Shown here in pieces: positions 43,441 through 54,516 of a stretch of DNA of 64,000 nt. The stretch is from contig MEHQ01003727.1 of assembly GCA_008828725.1 (NCBI GenBank), positions 86,993-150,992 on the forward strand, written 5' to 3'. The stretch's first letter is position 1, and each line of letters opens with the position of its first letter. A model generated the notes under the pieces. That model was not told the DNA's origin, made no database searches, and was given only the letters and a program-made list of their open reading frames with translations. This stretch comes from Saccharina japonica. Lineage: Eukaryota; Sar; Phaeophyceae; Laminariales; Laminariaceae. Both the position numbers and the translations under genes were made by a program.

Positions 43441-43898
43441 CCCCGACACCCCCGGTCCCACGTCTTCGTTGCTCCTTGCCGGGAGGTTCCTCCGCCGTTT
43501 TTGCGCACGCTTACACCCGCTCTCCTCCCCGTCCCCCTTTTCTCTGGTTGCTTTGGATCCCCTCAAGATTCGCAACCTGATGCACGATCGGGTGCTCGCG
43601 TCGGGGCCGCGTACTTGACCGTGCACCGGGCGCTTCGTCCGTTGGTGCTCTACCCCCTCGTCGTACGCACCCCGCAACCCCCCGTCCCACGTCCTTGTTG
43701 CTCCTTGCCGGGAGGTTCCTCCGCCTTTTTTTTTCGCACGCTTACACCCGCTCTCCTCCCCGTCCCTCCTTTCTCTGATTGCTTTGGATCCCCTTAAGGT
43801 TCGCGACCTGATGCACGATCGGGTGCTCGCGTCGGGGCCGCGTACGGTACCTGACCGTGCACCGGGCGCTTGGATCGTTGGTTCTTTGCCTTTCCTCT
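43441..43898. repeat. 229-bp tandem duplication
   Basis: Two copies offset by 229 bp (GTTGCTCCTTGCCGGGAGGT at about 43,468 and 43,697; CTGATGCACGATCGGGTGCT in each). About 90% identical. Open frames on both strands span it because of low AT content; not called. Confidence 0.9.
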
Positions 43899-44324
43899 GC
43901 GCTCCGCCGCCTCTATTACCCAATCAGTGCACGTACGTACGTACTGTATTACGTGTCAATTCCCGATTTATTTCTCCCACTTCTTCGTTTTTGTTTTTTC
44001 CCCCTTCTCGACGGCCGCCCTAGCCTGAGCTCCCGACGGGGACACGCGCCTTGAAGACACGCTTCCCCGCCACCCCGCTGGTGCTGTTGTTGTTGCTGTT
44101 GTGTAAGCCGGGCGCAGACCTCCTGGTGCTACTTTATTATTATGCAGGGTACTCGAACTACACAATAGCATCAAGCATTGTGCATTTGGTTATTTTCTGC
44201 TAAAGCTACAGATGTGGTATCATCCACAAACACGAAGACGCCTGTTCTATCGTAGCAGTTGCATCCGTGCTTGCTGGCTGCTACACACGGGTAGCATACA
44301 GGGCTACACAATAACGACACTCCT
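43899..44324. other. no recognised gene
   Basis: ACGTACGT tract near 43,930-43,945; pyrimidine-rich near 43,975-44,010. Confidence 0.4.
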
Positions 44325-44530
44325 CTCTCCATTCCACTATAATTCTGTTCTCATTCTCCTTTTATCTTGATCTCTCAGATCAATCTTCTTTCCACTATGG
44401 CAATATAAGCACCGTTTCAAACTGTGACTTTTCTTCTTCTTCACAAGTGATCTTTACAGACACTTCGGCGCCACCTCTCGCATATCTCTTCACAGCGGCA
44501 GAGCCTCGACACATCGTTATTCTTTCAGGT
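44325..44530. repeat. inner inverted repeat, left arm
   Basis: CTTGATCTCTCAGA, TTCTTTCCACTATGGC and GCCTCGACACATCGTTATTC are inverted relative to 45,864-46,072. The arms flank the ~220-bp array, giving a 1.75-kb fold-back. Both arms read outward-to-inward as IFTDxSxPPL...LFTxxxPRHxVILS. Confidence 0.85.
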
Positions 44531-44556
44531 TATGAGCAATCAGCCGATGCGGGTGG

Positions 44557-45540
44557 GTTTTCCACACCTTGCGGGGCTATATCGGCCTGGGGGAAGTCCA
44601 TTTTTGTTCCCGGGTTATTGGAGATGAATATGTACGGAAGGAGTTCTGCTCCGGGGATGGGACCTTATCAGCCCTCGGTGCGGCTGGGCCAAGACGTTTT
44701 CCCCAGGGGCAACTCTTGCCGCGCGGTGGCATCATGGGCCCCAACCAAATCAGCAATCAATCAATGAGGTTGGGGTTTCCACACTTTGCAGGGCGGCATC
44801 GACCCGGGGGGTGATCGTTTTCGTCCTCGGGTTTGTGCAGTTGTAAATGTATGCAAATGTTTCTAATCCGCGGATGGGACCTTATCGTCCTTGGGTACGG
44901 TGCGGCCTCGACGATGTCCCAAGGGGCCACTCTCGCCGCGCGCTGGCACCATCATGAGCCCTAGCCAAATCAGCAATCAGCCGAGGGGGGCGGGGTTTCC
45001 ACACCTTACAGAGCGGGATCGACCCCGGGGGATGTTCATTTTTCGTCCCTGGATTGTTAGAGTTGTAGATGTACGGAAGGAGTGCTGATCTGGGGATGGG
45101 ACCTTTTTATCATCCCCGGGTGCGGCGGGACATCCCCTATTTCCCGAAGGCCAACTCTTAACACTCGCTGGCTTCATGGGCCCCGGCCAAATCAGCAATC
45201 AGCCGATGGTGTTCGGGGTTCTGGGGGTTTGAGGGGCGGTATCAACCCATTTCCGGCCGCGGATTGTTAGAGTTGTAGATATATGGAAGGATTTCTGACC
45301 AGGGGGTGGGGTCTTATAAACTCTGGGTGCGGTGGGACCTCGACGTTGTCCCGAGGGGAAACTCTAGCCCCCGCGCTGTCCCCATGGGCCCCAGCCCAAA
45401 CAGCAATCAGCCGCTACGGGGGGGGTTCTTTCACCTTGCGGGGCGGTATCGGCCCAGGAGGTGTCTGATTGCGTTCTCGAGTTGTTTGAGTTGTGGATTT
45501 ATGGAAGGATTTATAATCCGGAAATGGGATACTGATATGT
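44557..45540. repeat. ~220-bp tandem array, about four and a half units
   Basis: Each unit has GGGTTTCCACACCTT, GGGCGG(T/C)ATCGACCC, CCCGGGTTGTTxGAGTTGTA, GGGGATGGGACCTTATCA and GGGCCCCAGCCAAATCAGCA. Units are diverged 15-25% by eye. Several open plus frames are translation of the repeat. Confidence 0.9.
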
Positions 45541-45637
45541 GATACGAGCCTACCACTACTACGTGTGGTGTTGTTGACTTGTCGTACGTGCACTGTTTGA
45601 TGCTTTTTTGTATTGAATTCGTTTTAGATGCTTTATG

Positions 45638-45946
45638 CTAGGCTGGTTTCCTCTTTTGGCGTAGATTCCTTTGAGAGTTCGATTGAATGGGTTGCCGTTT
45701 TCCCCTGCCTGAGGGCGAAGCAGGTCTCAAACATTTCGAAAGGGGAGAGGAAATTCCCAGCTGGTGCAAAATGTCAATAATCGCTGGCGACTCCGGGGAC
45801 GTAGCGCACCACGAATAGAGGAAACCCCGTGTCCTCCAAGAAGCGGCTACTATTGTCGGCGATGCTGAAAGAATGACGACGTGTCGAGGCTTTGTCTCTG
45901 TGAAGAGAGCGGGCAGAGGTGGCACTGACTTGTCTGTGAAAATCAC
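45638..45946 (-). other. 102-codon open frame starting in the inverted arm
   Basis: ATG at 45,946; begins MIFTDKSVPPLPALFT. The first ~28 residues are conserved in the opposite arm (44,447 onward: MIFTDTSAPPLAYLFT), then the two diverge in different sequence. The minus frame ends in a basic tail. No domain is known. Protein-level similarity between arms could merely follow DNA similarity. Confidence 0.25.
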
Positions 45947-46072
45947 TTATGAAGAAGAAGAAACGTCGTAGTTTGAAAAGGCGCTTATGTGGCCATAGTG
46001 GAAAGAAGGTTGTTCTGAGAGATCAAGAGAAAAGGAGAAAACGAGGAAAGGAGAGTGGGATGGAGTGAAGTG
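45864..46072. repeat. inner inverted repeat, right arm
   Basis: Inverted counterpart of 44,325-44,530. Confidence 0.85.
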
Positions 46073-46109
46073 GAGAGCAGAGGAGTAGATAATACCGGAG
46101 TAGAGTGGA

Positions 46110-46450
46110 GAAGACAGGAATAGAGGGATCGACGTGGGAGACGCCTCCACCTGACCATTTCGGTACAATGCCCATGCTACGGGCAGTTACACTCTACGGT
46201 ATCCCGTATTGTTCCCTGTAATGTTCTCTACAATGCTCCAGTAACCTTCTAGAAACGTTCTCAGCGTCGTTCCTGATGGTGATTCTTTGAACACAGCAGG
46301 GCGTACTACGAGCAAGTTAAACTCGCAATCGGTCCGCCTATAGCAATCACCCCAATATCTAAACTCATATACTCGTATCAGTGCGTACTGTAGTGACTGC
46401 ACATCATGATAGCTGCGTGTGAATCTCAACGTTCATATGCTAACAGGACC
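46110..46450. repeat. right arm of the ~340-bp inverted repeat pair
   Basis: Inverted counterpart of 40,555-40,910; ends ...GAATCTCAACGTTCATATGC. It is contiguous with the inner right arm, so on this side the two repeats form one longer block. Confidence 0.85.
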
Positions 46451-46924
46451 TCCGGGAGCCGCAAATAAGTAACCAACACAGGAATGAGATATATGGTCTT
46501 GACTGCGGTGGTAGTGTGCTAGGCCATAGGCTTGGGGATTTGTTTAGGGTTCAGGGCGAGGCTTGGCCCGAGTCATTAGGGCTTCCGAGTGCTTGAACAG
46601 AGTTCATCCGCGAACTGAAAATGGATAATGACGATCCCCTCTTCTATAGCAATGATTCACGCAGGATAGTGGCAACGAGGACTTTTCAATAGGCACACCA
46701 GGCCAGGGACACTGTTGTCGCCTGTGGCCCCAATGCAATCTCCTCACACTATGTCTGATGCTTATCGATCGATATTCTGTCCTTGTTTCTTAGCAAAATG
46801 CGTACCATTCACTAGCAGCCGGCACCACGTAGACAAGAAGATGAACCGAGCGGGTTAGACGGACATTTTGAGTATATTAACGCATGTATGGTAAATACCA
46901 CGAGCCGGGTGCGTATCTTACGCC
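46451..46924. other. no recognised gene
   Basis: No open frame, repeat or motif of note. Confidence 0.4.
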
Positions 46925-47250
46925 CTGGTCCACACTCACTCTTGAAGACGTCTTCATGCCGGTTTCGGCAAAGTTGTTCCTAGTCTACACTGAGTTTTGA
47001 ACAAATCTGCTTTCCGCTTTTCGACTAATTTGTTGACAGCGCACGCCCCCTCTTCAGTACATCTTCATTCTGGTTTCTACAAAACGGTTTGTAGTCCACA
47101 CGCCCTACTCAATACAAACACACCCTCAGTCCATAATTTACGATATTGTTTATAGTCCACACCCACTCTTGGCTACATATTCATCACGGTGGTTACGAAC
47201 GTATTCCTAGTCCACACCCACTCTCGAGTATACCTTCATTCGAAATGGCT
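46925..47250. repeat. short array of the ~55-bp minisatellite
   Basis: About six degenerate units with CATCTTCATTCTGGTTTCTA and TAGTCCACACCCACTCT, the same family as 1-955. It abuts the left edge of segmental copy 2. Confidence 0.85.
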
Positions 47251-47767
47251 ACTAGGCAACACCCACTCTCCAAGGCCATCGATCGTTGCATACGTACGTA
47301 CTGTACAACCACCATCACTGTCGCCCCCTTGAGCGCGTGTGATGAACCATGTGTCGTGTAGACAGGAATGATTTATTCGACTGCTGCACTTGTACTGCAG
47401 CGTCGTGTGGCCCTCTCAAGCTCTCGAACGCTCAGTCTCGGAATAACTACTGTACTAGAAATACTTATCCCCAGCCACACACTCAACAGGCAGCACAATC
47501 AGTTGCTCTTCTTGTTTAAGCTCGATTATGTCCGGGAGGCAAATCCAACGTGCAATTTCGATACGTGTATCTACAAGATCACCTGGCACCATCACATGCA
47601 ATCATATTCTGTAGTATTGAATAAAACACAGCGAGACTGTGCTATCTGCTATCTGTGCGTCAAACGCACACCCGTATCGTCTGATTCGTACCAACTAGGA
47701 TAATCACTGCAGTGTTGCGGCCCAAATGTTTCTGGCGAAACAATTCCTCCCCCCCTCGAGAACAGCT

Positions 47768-49183
47768 TGTTTGTATACGCCGCTGTCGAACGCGTCACTT
47801 GCTGGTCCGCGTTGCTATACCATGAGTCGTGGAGGAAGAGCAGTAGATATTGTACACCACCACCAAATACCAAATACACACGAAGTGGGCCAATACCGTT
47901 TTGTCAGAGACTTCACTACGTAAACCACATACAGGAGGTAAGCCGCACTAGGATTGTCACCGGCTGCACCACTCACATATATACGAGCAGTATCATTATC
48001 ATCAAAGCCCGGGTCATATCATTATCATCATCGACTGCCCCCGTAGGGGGTAGCATCCACGCCGAGGCGTCCAAGTATTCTCTCAGATCATAATGCTTCG
48101 CCACACAATATAAACCCCAATCTCTGTAGACCAGTATGAAACCCCCACATATCCGGAAACCAGTATTAAGCTACCGCATACCACAAACAGCCCCCCTATT
48201 CGGTGCGCGATACAATAGGTCCCGAATCATTTTCCACCAATTGACAGGTAAAACGGCAAGTCCCAAATTTCATAATAAAACATTGCCAAGGTAAAACGGC
48301 AACCCCAAATACCAGCCTTCATCATTGCCAAGCTAAAACGGTGATCCCAAATTCCACCCTTGAGAGTTGCCAATGTAAAACGGCAATCCCGATACCAAAC
48401 CTCTCAATCTCGATTCCAGTGTATTTCTTCTAAACTATAGCGAGACAGTTACTGCGGGAAGGGGAAAATCCAACAAACGCGAGTATGCTGGTAAAACCTT
48501 CAAACAAATCAATATCACCGTCTTCACATAAATACCGTACCGCCCGATAATATCGGCCCCTCTGTTGGGTACTCTGTGAGAGAAGAACGACAGAGCATCT
48601 CTGATAAAGAACATCTCAAATCGAGTTATAGCAGCCCCCCTGCTAGACACTTCCCTCGGAAGTATACAAGAAGACAACAATCCACAGCTCCTCGTGCACA
48701 GACGCTCAACGAGCATCCCGTTCCTTGTTGATAACATCCAGCTCCAACCTCATATCCTGCATCTGCTGCCGAAGTAGCTCGCTCTCCGCTGGCATAACAT
48801 TACCCCTCCTCGTCACCAACCTCGGCACTGTCGGCCCCACCTGCGGCTGCTGGAGCGCCGCCGTTCCACCCTGCGGCACGTAGCTGTAGTTCGGCGCGTA
48901 GACGATGGTAGGCTGGGCAGTGCACTGCCTGGCCATGTGAACATAGGCCAGAAAACCATCGCATACACTATACGGTGCAAACCATATCGCGGTCTTATGC
49001 CCTCGAGCACCACACCTCTCGCACGTGTAGAACCCGCCCATTGACGCTCCTGGGGTCGGAGGGGACTCGGGCTGGTACCAACCATTTCCGGTGTTACGAG
49101 CCCAACCAGTGTCCCCCGGGTCCTGCTGCTGCTGATGCTGCTGCTGCTGATGATTCTGCTGCAGCTGATGTGCGGCGCCACCG

Positions 49184-49219
<36 letters not shown>

Positions 49220-49917
49220 GGCCCGGCGCCTCCATATTGACGCTGCTGCTGCTATCCACTAAAGTCATACTGTTGCTGCTGCGGCTGCCTGGCACCTCGA
49301 AACTGCCGCTGCTGATGCTGCTGCCCAGCGCCTCTATACTGCCGCTGCTGATGCTGCTACTCAGCGCCTCCATGCCCACAATCCTCCAAGCCAAAACCAT
49401 CTCCTCGGCCAGTCTTCCCTGTACCACTCTCCCCTAACACAGTATAGCGCTTCAGCGACCTCCGGGCCCGGAGCAGACCGATCACGCATTCGACCATCGT
49501 GTTTGTATACGCCGCTGCCGAACGCGTCACTTACTGGTCCGCGTGGCTATACCATGAGTCGTCGAGGAAGAGCAGTAGATAATGTACACCACCACCAAAT
49601 ACCAAATACGCACCAGGTGGGCCAACACCGTTTTGTCAGAGGCCTCACCACATAAACCACACACAGGAGGAAAGCCGCACTAGGATAGTCACCGACTGCA
49701 CCACTCACATATATACGAGCAGTATCATTGCCATCAAAGCCCGGGTCGTATCATTATCATCATCGACTGCCCCTGTAGGGAGAAGCATCCACGCCGAGGC
49801 ATCCAAGTATCGTCTCAGATCAGAATGCCTCGCCACAAAATATTTACCCCAATCTTCGTAGACTAGTATGAAACCCCCACATATCCGGAAACCAGTATTA
49901 AGCTACCGCATACCACA
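47768..49917 (-). mobile_element. gag-only (non-autonomous) LTR retrotransposon, copy 2
   Basis: 2.15 kb. LTRs at 47,768-48,189 (422 bp) and 49,500-49,917 start TGTTTG and end near ACA. The 5-bp flanks are CAGCT (left, mutated) and CAGAT (right); copy 1 has CAGAT on both sides. A G-rich purine tract (minus AATAGGGGGGC) abuts the left LTR, so transcription runs on minus. The 1.3-kb interior encodes only a Gag-like protein; there is no protease, integrase or reverse transcriptase. It would depend on enzymes from another element. Confidence 0.85.
48643..49497 (-). pseudogene. Q-rich zinc-knuckle Gag of the LTR element
   Basis: Begins with ATG at 49,497, two bases inside the 5' LTR. N-terminal ~47 residues (MVECVIGLLRARRSLKRYTV...) are followed by Gln-rich repeats with (R/Q)Q(Y/F)(R/G)GA units, then GWYQPESPP. 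A zinc knuckle CERCGARGHKTAI follows; its last Cys is replaced by Trp. A second degenerate knuckle CDGFLAYVHMARQC has its second Cys replaced by Phe. The protein ends in a coiled-coil-like segment. Two TAG codons (49,357-49,359 and 49,252-49,254) sit where CAG would be expected, and a TGA at about 48,706 truncates the end still seen in copy 1. The 204-codon Ser-rich frame at 48,813-49,427 is the same CAG tract read in another frame. Confidence 0.75.
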
Positions 49918-50032
49918 CAGATTGCACTAAGAAAGTGCAATCTATCGTCGAAATATGAATGCCAACTTCTTATAGAGAACTATGGACCCCCCATACTCGC
50001 CACGCTCCTAACTACATCCGACACCATGTTCA

Positions 50033-50428
50033 TTGCACTGTCGTTCTGGCAGCCAAACCCCTACTCGTAGCTCACGTCGACGACATTGGCGCGCCGGGCC
50101 TTGGTCCCAGCGATCTCCACCACATGTTCATGGTCTTGCGCGCGAAGGACACCCGCCCACTCCTACTGGGTCAAGCCGGCTCGACAGACAGTCAGTCCAC
50201 TTGGGGGAGCTTACGTCTGCTGCAGCAACAACCCCCTTGAAACAGCTAGTCGGAGTAATGCACAAAGGCTCTGATCGCTATCGGGTATACACAACACGAG
50301 CATACGTTGGGCTACCGGACAACGTCGTCAGGTACCGTGCACATGTACACGGGGCCTATCTTGTCCTAGAAACGCCGACAGCTGAACACATTTGTATACA
50401 ATCCTTGGCAAGCGATTCGTCAGAATAG
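50033..50428 (+). other. conserved 131-codon open frame, copy 2
   Basis: Counterpart of 24,211-24,606 with the same length and no indels. Non-ATG start and an equally open overlapping frame leave the coding status open. Confidence 0.2.
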
Positions 50429-51181
50429 TGGTATTACCCACGAAGACTTGCAACGTAGCCTACTTGGCAAGGACGCGCGACGGCACCGTCTAATCCCTCT
50501 GTAGCCCTTTTAGTAGTGCACTGTACATGTTATGCATATTTTACGCTAATTCCAAGATTTTTCCTCCTCAAACGGGAATGCAACCCTTTACGGGCGAAGT
50601 AAGCCCTCCGAATAACGGGGTAGCCCGGCAAGATTTACTATCAATGCTATATTATAGTACGGTACTGTATACTTATGGGCTCCGGTCCAACGAAAACTTC
50701 AGAATCTGAGAACGCCTTAGAATCATGCCGTGAAGCCATTCCTTAGTTTAAAGTTGGGCTTTGATTATTATGTACAGAGTATTGAGTAGCGCTCGACCTC
50801 TGAACACATGATCTAAATCCGAGTTGCTTAGCGTCCCTGAGACAGTGAGCCTGATGCGACTATCAAGCTCTTGATTTAGTCGTGAGCCTACACCGTAGTT
50901 CAGCGATGAAAAGCGCTATAGCTGCTAGATGCCCTATCGCAAGACGGTCTTACCGGAGGGAGGACGAACCGCGATAGCCGAATGGTACCGTTTGCATGAT
51001 ACGCCTATATGGGGCACACCACGTTTCAAAGATATCGGTCCGACACACAAACTGTGATCGGGGAGGTAAACAAAACGGCGACGGAGGTAGGGACGCACAG
51101 AAAACACACCACGACGAGGCGCCACGTGAAATCTTACTAAGCGTTCGCGATAGGGCAGCAATGCCGGAGACCGCGAATCTA

Positions 51182-51946
51182 CTACACACGTGAGGCAACG
51201 AAAGCAACAACAATCGGCGCCACACTACCACACGAGGCCAATTTCTCCCCGACAAAGCTGGCCGCACTCACGATGATTAATTCATTCCGTTCGAACACCC
51301 CCATTCGATACGCCCACATGGCGCCCTGCAGCTGCCAAAATAGTTCAAACCACAGGCCGTACGACAGCATGTACTTGTGGATGATGCGCCTTGCACGTGC
51401 GCAACACCCGTCCGTGCACCTTGAGGGCGAGCCAAACGCGAATGGTACGACCAACACCGTGACTAGACAAAACAATATCCCGCCAATCAACATTGTGACC
51501 CCCGTGATTAGCAGGTACCAGTCTAGCCACAGTTCAACTTGTCCCTCGCAGGGGGGACTTTCATGGAACATAATGCTCGCAGTACCACCGAGAACGTAGA
51601 CAATCGACCAAGAAAGAGGAGCCACGAAGAATTGGACGAAGCTTCCAGCCTTGCTCCGCAAATCGGTGGGGGGGATTTTGTGCACAGATTTGATGTCCAA
51701 TGGCGAACCGTAGATACAAGACAGCATAAACGCAGAGAGAACTTCGACCGCCAGGCCGACCACTAGAGCGATCATCACAATCTTGTATGCGAATGAGTCG
51801 TCGTAATCTAAGTGTTCCTTTATCTCGAATCCCTTTATCGTAAAGTCGACGTCAATGTGCCCGGTGTCATCTTCGAAACACACGTCAAACGTGTCCATCT
51901 CCCGCAGGACGGCGCCAGCAGAAATTAGGTTTCCCACACTGAACAT
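51182..51946 (-). CDS. predicted multi-pass membrane protein, copy 2 (254 residues)
   Basis: Paralogue of 25,361-26,128. ATG at 51,944-51,946 (MFSVGNLISAGAVLREM). The frame is also open upstream to a GTG at 52,150 with sequence conserved in copy 1, so the true start may be further 5' or in another exon. The acidic N-terminus and hydrophobic segments are kept, with several substitutions in the second half (for example a Cys replaced in segment 3, and a one-codon deletion). By eye, most DNA differences from copy 1 in the second half change the protein, which suggests relaxed or diversifying change there, while the first 57 codons are nearly fixed. Confidence 0.6.
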   Translation of the reverse strand: MFSVGNLISAGAVLREMDTFDVCFEDDTGHIDVDFTIKGFEIKEHLDYDDSFAYKIVMIALVVGLAVEVLSAFMLSCIYGSPLDIKSVHKIPPTDLRSKAGSFVQFFVAPLSWSIVYVLGGTASIMFHESPPCEGQVELWLDWYLLITGVTMLIGGILFCLVTVLVVPFAFGSPSRCTDGCCARARRIIHKYMLSYGLWFELFWQLQGAMWAYRMGVFERNELIIVSAASFVGEKLASCGSVAPIVVAFVASRV

Positions 51947-53349
51947 CGTCCATTTGCAGCACTCTGTCTCTTGGCGAATTTGACCGGTACCGTTGCGTCC
52001 AGCCTCCGTCTCTATCTGACGACCACGGTAGGCAGGGTTCCGCGCATGATACTGGTCGACGTCTGCTGCCGTTGACGGTAAAGCAGCACGCGGGAAATAA
52101 GGGACACCGGGAGGCGGGTGATATGTAAGATACAGATAGATACACAGCACTCGTGTGTGGCAGCGACAGCAACAACCGTTGACTGTAAAAGGCCGATATA
52201 TTTATAGACGCGGGACGCCTTTGACAGTACCCGACGGCACATTGGATAAACTCTTGTCTTGTTTGGGACCGGGCTCAAAATTACGCACGAGGCATAGAGT
52301 GTCCTATGATAATTCCTTGAATACAACATGGTTTCTTTTGTTTCGCGCAAAATCGATTTTCGTACAGTAACACACCGGTTCTTGATCTCTTTCGAAATTC
52401 ACCCGCGGCAGATGGCTATTCTTGACCTGAAGTTAGTGTTGAATTTACTGTGAGTAGGAGCCTTCAAGACAGAGGAAATAGGATATGTATTGGTTCAACG
52501 TTGCGAAAGAAGACCACTACTGGCTGTACTACTGAGGTATGCCTGTGTAGAGGATATTCGACTCAAGTCGGAAGGAAATTTGTTTGACGAAAAAAAATGA
52601 ACTTGGAGGAAACATTCAAGGCTGCGCATGTGTCGGCTGCGTCGAGTTTCAGAGTGATCAGATGTTTGGAATGCCCGTCTGACAAGCACCGACGACAATG
52701 GTTAAACTGGTTATTTTGGGCAGTGAATATGCCATGCTCGATTTTGCGTGCCCTTTTTCGTGTATTCTCATGCGAAGAAGCAAAGAAAAAGCTGACGTCT
52801 TGTTATGATACGCAGGGCGGTTATTATGATCTTGAGAAACTACAATTGACCCTATTTAGTTAATAAATATTTGGCTGGGTTTTTTTCATGAGACATTTGA
52901 TCCAAACGCATTTGCTGTAATAAATACACCTCACACAACCTGAGCAAACATATACCTGGTAAGAAACAGCCATACAAGAAACGCCAGGATCGATGTCCGC
53001 TCACGATTTCAAACGAGGTCAATGGGGTGGAACGCGGCACGAAACAAGAAACGCAGGCGGCACAGCTGCTATACTACTGTACGACTACCACGGCATCTCG
53101 CAAACTAATGCGAGCACGCGTAGTGTGACGGTTCCAAAAGAGTCTGTCGTATAAATACGTAGGACAGTTGAGTGTGCCGCACTCAATGGCGTGCGTGTTG
53201 CTAGAGGCAGATCCACCACAGGGGGTGAGGAGGCCGGGACGAGGTGACCGCCAACGCTCACAACGATGACGTTTCGGTTAAATGAGGGGTGGGGTCTTGC
53301 CGTGTGCGGTACGAACTAAGACACGTAGACAGCGCGGTCTCTTCGAAAG

Positions 53350-53883
53350 TGTGAGAAATTATGATATCATGGTTCGATTTGTGGACCCGCATTGCATCTA
53401 TAATATGTATGATGGGGTATTGTGCCCGGGGCAATTCGCCGTCTAAGGAATAGTATAGTTCATGAGAGGAATATTTTATTACTGTATTGCAGTATGTGGC
53501 ATATTTCATCTCATACGTACGTATTGGAACACTAATGTGTGGTACCGTAAAGTGGGGCCAGAATGTATGGCTCAGTCGCGTGAGTGTTTTGTATGGTACG
53601 AAAGAGTTATGACAAGGTATGGGATGAGAGCGCTTGTCGCTATTTATGGTTCGGGGACGAGGCGAGCTTGGGGGAGGAAGAGCCTCTCTTGGTCACTTCC
53701 ATTTGACTTCGGAGTTGAGTTCCGTTTAACCCCTCCTCCTCCCGTCACCCTCTCCGGAGGTGGCAATAATAATATTCACATTCATCTATCTTCCCACCGC
53801 CTCATGGCACCTCGACTGTCTACCCACCGCTCTGCGTGAGCAAGGCACTGCGCCGAGCACCTCTGCACCGGGTTTATCCAACA
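53350..53883. mobile_element. solo LTR, family C (534 bp)
   Basis: Starts TGTGAGAAATTATGATATC and ends GGGTTTATCCAACA, flanked by GAAAG at 53,345-53,349 and 53,884-53,888. Copy 1 has one GAAAG and no insert at 27,661-27,665. TG...CA ends with a 5-bp duplication define a solo LTR. A plus frame inside (53,462-53,839) is not called. Confidence 0.9.
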
Positions 53884-54516
53884 GAAAGCGCGCCTGAGCT
53901 CGAGGCATGACAAGTAGTGCTGTGACTTTCTTTGCTTCCGGTGTTACTGATCATGGATGGATCTGTCATTTTGCATGTGCTTGAAGAAAAGCGTACATCA
54001 CAGCAGTGACTTCGTATATTATGCCGTAGCGCAACCTTTTGAAGTATGGATACAAACAATGATGTGAATAAACTCCGTCTTATCACCCTATTACCCTAAC
54101 CCTACCCCTGTTTGTTTGCCTGTTACTCATATTAATAGGTTGTTCGGGCGTTTGTCGTTATGATTTTCTTTGCCCTTTTTGGTTTTCGGCTTTCTCGGGG
54201 CACATCCTTTTCCTCATTGGGTATCCATCTTGCCTCAAGCGCGCGCTGTAACGTTATTTATTTATTCATTTATTTTGTTTATCTTGCTTCGTTTCAGTTT
54301 TCTATTTGTTTGCTCCTTTGCTTTTGCTTTACAGTAGTATAATATCTTTTTTTTTTCATTTCCCCCCCCCATTTATTTCAGGTTCTTCTTTTCTCGTTGT
54401 TGGCATATTTTTATTTCTAATGTTTCTTTACGTTTCGTGTTTCTCTCTCTCAGTGCATTTGAGATTTCGAGAGTTACATTTTGGGCTCATGAATATCGTC
54501 GCCTCCGGCATCTGTA

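Noticed and set aside
43306..43923. 205-codon minus frame with internal repeats
   Set aside because: The repeats follow from the 229-bp DNA duplication and both strands are open because the sequence is GC-rich; no start context or domain.
48813..49427. 204-codon Ser-rich minus frame
   Set aside because: It is the AGC reading of the same CAG tract; the Gln frame leads into zinc knuckles and is the meaningful one.
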